Source: an uncultured Microbulbifer sp. (GTDB lineage Bacteria; Pseudomonadota; Gammaproteobacteria; Pseudomonadales; Cellvibrionaceae). From it: DNA of 64,000 nt. The notes under the pieces were generated by a model that searched no databases, had not been told where the DNA came from, and worked only from the letters and a program-made list of their open reading frames with translations. A program made the translations under genes and the position numbers. Shown piece by piece: positions 63,925 to 64,000 of the stretch. The stretch covers positions 48,220-112,219 of the forward strand of contig NZ_CAJXKH010000003.1 in NCBI RefSeq assembly GCF_913055755.1. The letters run 5' to 3'. Position 1 is the stretch's first letter. Each line of letters opens with the position of its first letter.

Positions 63925-64000
63925 TGGCTCCGCCTGCTGGGCTCGAACCAGCGACCCAATGATTAACAGTCATTTGCTCTACCAACTGAGCTAAGGCGGA
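63925..64000 (-). tRNA. tRNA-Asn (GTT anticodon)
   Basis: Read on the minus strand from 64000: acceptor TCCGCCT pairs with AGGCGGA, D loop AGCTCAGTTGGTAGAGC, anticodon loop CTGTTAATC, T loop GGTTCGAGCCC, and an encoded CCA end. All 76 bases are present, and no intron is seen. Confidence 0.96.

Overview
The window is chromosomal DNA of a GC-rich marine-type gammaproteobacterium. Gene order and protein types fit the Cellvibrionales, most likely Microbulbifer or a close relative; this is inference from synteny and family resemblance, not from a search. The right half keeps the order known from Pseudomonas: mtaD-like hydrolase, ubiG, mupP and yciK on one strand, then gyrA, serC, pheA, tyrA-aroA fusion, cmk, rpsA, ihfB, lapA, lapB, pyrF and an O-antigen remnant (epimerase, wbpL-like, wbpM-like), ending in tRNA-Asn. 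No prophage, insertion sequence, plasmid gene or CRISPR array was seen.

Layout. 1-7.4 kb: end of gnd, two small lipoproteins, rdgC, ybaK, pepD and rnb. 7.7-13.3 kb: leucine dehydrogenase, a lipoprotein M16 protease and a secreted amidohydrolase. 13.3-17.9 kb: SIMPL-domain lipoprotein, an unassigned class V aminotransferase, gloA, a patatin-like hydrolase, a GntR/FCD regulator and a small membrane protein. 18.2-21.0 kb: polyamine catabolism pair (SpuC-like aminotransferase and a glutamine-synthetase-like ligase). 21.4-22.2 kb: OmpW. 22.5-27.7 kb: a compact surface-glycan-like cluster (glycosyltransferase, methyltransferase, QW-motif alpha/alpha-toroid protein, second methyltransferase, acyltransferase) followed by a shikimate kinase. 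28-32 kb: an Lrp regulator divergent from a fused indolepyruvate ferredoxin oxidoreductase. 32-41.4 kb: porin, TraB/GumN protein, three LPS-core-type glycosyltransferase genes, PagL, an unusual sigma factor and two small secreted or anchored proteins. 41.5-49 kb: murQ, yciK, mupP, ubiG, mtaD-like and gyrA. 49.4-64 kb: aromatic amino acid, ribosomal and envelope housekeeping genes, then tRNA-Asn.

Themes. Amino acid catabolism (leucine dehydrogenase, peptidases, IOR, polyamine genes) sits beside heavy investment in the outer membrane (OmpW, porin, PagL, LPS glycosyltransferases, LapA/LapB, WbpL/WbpM). Both MurQ and MupP are present, so two enzymes compete for MurNAc-6-phosphate.

The most unusual signals are three full copies and one half copy of a dispersed palindromic element of about 115-125 bases. 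Its arms change between copies but stay self-complementary, and every copy sits just downstream of a stop codon. Next are the five-gene cluster at 22.5-27.2 kb, whose product is unknown, and a sigma-70 factor with an atypical region 2.4.
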